Assembly: GCA_002433025.1 (NCBI GenBank)
Contig: DJGZ01000030.1
Location: 167 to 7,593, forward strand
Reading direction: 5' to 3'
Source of the DNA: Bacteroidales bacterium UBA5833
GTDB taxonomy: Bacteria; Bacteroidota; Bacteroidia; Bacteroidales; Lentimicrobiaceae
DNA length: 7,427 nt
Shown piece after piece: positions 5,520-7,427 of this stretch. Position 1 is the first letter of the stretch, and the number at the start of each line of letters is the position of its first letter. A program made the translations under genes and the position numbers. Under the pieces are notes generated by a model, which saw only the letters and a program-made list of their open reading frames with translations, was not told the DNA's origin and did no database searches.

Positions 5520-7256
5520 CTACACCTTCTCCGCTTCTTTCCAGTCCCCGCTTTCTTTAATCAATGCAATCAGCGCTTCCACCGCTTCGTTTTCAGGGAT
5601 TCCGCGTTTTACGGGTGTTTTACCTTTATAGAGGGTGACCTTGCCCTTGCCCGATCCCACGTACCCGAAGTCGGCATCGGCCATTTCGCCGGGTCCGTTC
5701 ACAATGCAGCCCATCACCCCGATTTTCAGGCCTTTCAGGTGGGCGGTGCGGGCTTTAATCTGTTGCAGCGTTTCCTGGATATGAAACAGGGTACGTCCGC
5801 AGGAGGGGCAGGCGATATATTCGGTGCGGGAGACACGTCTCCGGGTGGCCTGCAGCAGGCCGAATCCGGCAGAGGTGAGGGTTTCGTTGCTGTCCCCCAT
5901 TGCTTCGAGGCAGAGTCCGTCCCCGGCGCCATCAATCAGCAGATTGCCAGGGTTCAGGCTGATTTCGGTGATCAGATCTCCTGCTGATCCGGCATTGACC
6001 GGACTTTTAAGAATAAGGGGGTTTTTCAGGTTTCTGCGCTGCAGGGCATCTGCCAGGCGGCGCAACTGGGTGGTTCCTGCTGCGGCCAGCAGGGCGATGG
6101 TGCTGTCACCAGCAAGCGTCTCCATCAGTACGGGCAGATGGGCCTTCAGATACTCCTCCTCTGCAAGGATCATCAATGGCTGATGGATTTCAGGGATGGC
6201 TTGTCCGGCATGCACCAGGCGGTGTGGCAGCGGAGTGATTTCCCCATTCTCCCCTGCCAGCAGCAGCTGATTTCCCTGTTTCAGCAGCACGGCCACGGGG
6301 TTTTTGCCGCCCAGTGGACCGGAAGCTGCAGTTTCGCGCTTCCCGTTGATTTCTTTACTTACGGCAAGGTCGGGACGTATCTGTCTGGTGATGGTGCCGT
6401 CAGGGAGATTTTGGTGAAAGCGGCTGACAATGGCCCGGGCAACGGGCAGTTCGGCTTCAGGAGCTTCGGTCAGCGACACGCGGATGGTATCACCAATGCC
6501 CCTGGCCAATAGGGCGCCGATGCCGGATGCCGATTTCAGCCGTCCGTCCTCGCCGTCGCCGGCTTCGGTTACGCCCAGATGCAGCGGATAGTTCAGCCCT
6601 TCCTGGGTTAGCTGTTCTGCCAGTTGCCGGCAGGCCTCCACCATCACGCTTACGTTGCTCGATTTAAGAGAAAGCACAAGGTTGTGGAAGCCCTGCTGAT
6701 GGCAGATGCGGGTAAACTCCAGCGCTGACTGCACCATGCCTTCAGCGGTGTCGCCATAGCGACTCATCATGCGTTGCGAAAGTGAGCCGTGGTTCACCCC
6801 GATGCGGATGGCAGTGCCGTATTCGCGGCAGATACCGAGCAGGGGGGTCAGTTTTTCAGCGATGCGTTCCAGCTCCAGTTGGTATTCCTGTACACTCCAG
6901 CTGTTCTTTCCGGGTGAGGGGCGGTCGGAATAGTTGCCGGGATTAATGCGCACCTTTTCAACGAGGCGGGCTGCGATTTCAGCAGCACCCGGGTTAAAAT
7001 GAATGTCGGCAATCAACGGCACCCTGTACCCCCTTTTTATTAGTTCCGCTTTAATAACACCCAGATTGGCGGCTTCCTTTGGCCCCGGCGCCGTGATGCG
7101 CACCAACTCGCTTCCGGCTTCGATCATGCGGATGGCCTGATCAACCGTGGCCCGGGTACCGAGGGTGTTGGTGTTGGTCATGCTCTGGATGCGGATGGGA
7201 TAATCTCCGCCTAACGGCAGTCCGCCTATGCTGACAACACGGGAATGGTAAATCAT
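5520..7256 (-). CDS. ispG: 4-hydroxy-3-methylbut-2-enyl diphosphate synthase, long form
   Basis: IspG (GcpE) reduces methylerythritol cyclodiphosphate to HMBPP, the next-to-last step of the MEP isoprenoid pathway, using a [4Fe-4S] cluster and electrons from ferredoxin or flavodoxin. The protein is 578 residues from the ATG at 7256. A TTG eight codons upstream is rejected because it overlaps the promoter element. A TIM-barrel domain covers about 1-265, with IQSMTNTNT (23-31), PLIADIHF (80-87), KVRINPGNY (101-109) and RIGVNHGSLS (151-160). A central insert of about 210 residues (270-480) is the extra domain found in plants, Chlamydiae and Bacteroidota. The C-terminal domain holds the cluster ligands C483, C486 (CPSCGR), C517 and E524 (GCIVNGPGE). 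Their spacing nearly matches C270/C273/C305/E312 of the E. coli enzyme. All key residues are present and the gene appears intact. It lies alone, with its own promoter. Confidence 0.97.
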   Translation of the reverse strand: MIYHSRVVSIGGLPLGGDYPIRIQSMTNTNTLGTRATVDQAIRMIEAGSELVRITAPGPKEAANLGVIKAELIKRGYRVPLIADIHFNPGAAEIAARLVEKVRINPGNYSDRPSPGKNSWSVQEYQLELERIAEKLTPLLGICREYGTAIRIGVNHGSLSQRMMSRYGDTAEGMVQSALEFTRICHQQGFHNLVLSLKSSNVSVMVEACRQLAEQLTQEGLNYPLHLGVTEAGDGEDGRLKSASGIGALLARGIGDTIRVSLTEAPEAELPVARAIVSRFHQNLPDGTITRQIRPDLAVSKEINGKRETAASGPLGGKNPVAVLLKQGNQLLLAGENGEITPLPHRLVHAGQAIPEIHQPLMILAEEEYLKAHLPVLMETLAGDSTIALLAAAGTTQLRRLADALQRRNLKNPLILKSPVNAGSAGDLITEISLNPGNLLIDGAGDGLCLEAMGDSNETLTSAGFGLLQATRRRVSRTEYIACPSCGRTLFHIQETLQQIKARTAHLKGLKIGVMGCIVNGPGEMADADFGYVGSGKGKVTLYKGKTPVKRGIPENEAVEALIALIKESGDWKEAEKV

Positions 7257-7277
7257 CGCAGTAATTGTTGGTAATTG

Positions 7278-7285
7278 CAAAATTA
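7278..7285 (-). promoter_or_regulatory. -7 promoter element for ispG
   Basis: The minus strand reads TAATTTTG, an exact TAnnTTTG match, 21 bases before the ATG at 7256. This predicts a leader of roughly 15 bases. The G of this element is also the G of the alternative TTG start at 7280, which argues against that start. No clear -33 TTTG is seen. Confidence 0.55.
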
Positions 7286-7326
7286 CAAGAATCGCGGAGA
7301 AATGGACAGGAAGGGTTTTGGATTCC

Positions 7327-7385
7327 GGATTTTGGATTTTGGATTTTTGATTTGTATCGAGGTAGTCACAGACTACGCTGAACAG
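7327..7385. repeat. Hairpin repeat, copy 4, with a 7-base tandem flank
   Basis: A short tandem, GGATTTT twice, then GGATTTTT and GATTTG (7327-7354), leads into the hairpin repeat (7349-7385). The core GTAGTCACAGACTAC (7362-7376) pairs perfectly over 6 bp, while the outer stem is degraded compared with the other copies. The tandem matches the GGATTTC/GGATTTG run beside copy 2. The sequence to its right (7386-7427) does not resemble the rest of the composite unit. Confidence 0.75.
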
Positions 7386-7427
7386 AGGAGAAGATTGGGT
7401 ACGGGATCCACCGGAAACACAATCAGC

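Noticed and set aside
7257..7280. TTG start giving ispG eight extra residues
   Set aside because: The TTG overlaps the -7 promoter element, so it would not be on the mRNA. The ATG at 7256 gives the normal IspG N terminus.
23..7385. CRISPR array suggested by the recurring hairpin
   Set aside because: The four copies are 1.9-3.4 kb apart, separated by genes, without regular spacers, and there are no cas genes.

Overview
The window looks like chromosomal DNA from a member of the Bacteroidota, probably Bacteroidales-like. Three signs point that way. The IspG is the long form with an extra central domain, about 578 residues against roughly 370 in Escherichia coli. Exact matches to the Bacteroidota -7 promoter element TAnnTTTG lie upstream of three of the four genes. 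The intergenic regions are filled with short palindromic repeats of a kind common in that phylum. No rRNA, tRNA, CRISPR array, insertion sequence, transposase, integrase or phage gene was seen.

All four protein genes lie on the minus strand. In transcription order (right to left) they are: ispG of the MEP isoprenoid pathway (start 7256, stop 5520); a FemAB-like/GNAT-fold transferase (5163 to 4117); a membrane-anchored protein with a bacterial sugar-transferase catalytic domain (3688 to 2174); and a secreted outer-membrane beta-barrel protein resembling the Wzi capsule-assembly family (1928 to 240). The gaps between them are about 250-430 bases and hold promoter-like and terminator-like sequences, so they are probably separately transcribed neighbours rather than one tight operon. 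Three of the four fit a cell-envelope or surface-polysaccharide theme, and IspG supplies precursors for the polyprenyl carrier lipid such pathways use. That functional link is inference.

The least explained content is intergenic. A 37-38 base hairpin element (core GTAGTCACAnACTAC) occurs four times in the same orientation, at about 23-59, 1989-2026, 5351-5388 and 7349-7385. Three copies are the far end of a 170-215 base composite unit. Each unit begins directly at the stop codon of a minus-strand gene and carries further shared modules: an AT-rich block with ggtatatagg, an acatttacacattg block, and a cacctgaa motif abutting the stop codon. The gap after the FemAB-like gene lacks the unit and instead has a conventional hairpin plus T-run terminator. 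A different REP-like palindrome sits just upstream of the Wzi-like gene, and a G-rich tract lies upstream of the FemAB-like gene. These repeats are the best candidate in the window for something undescribed.
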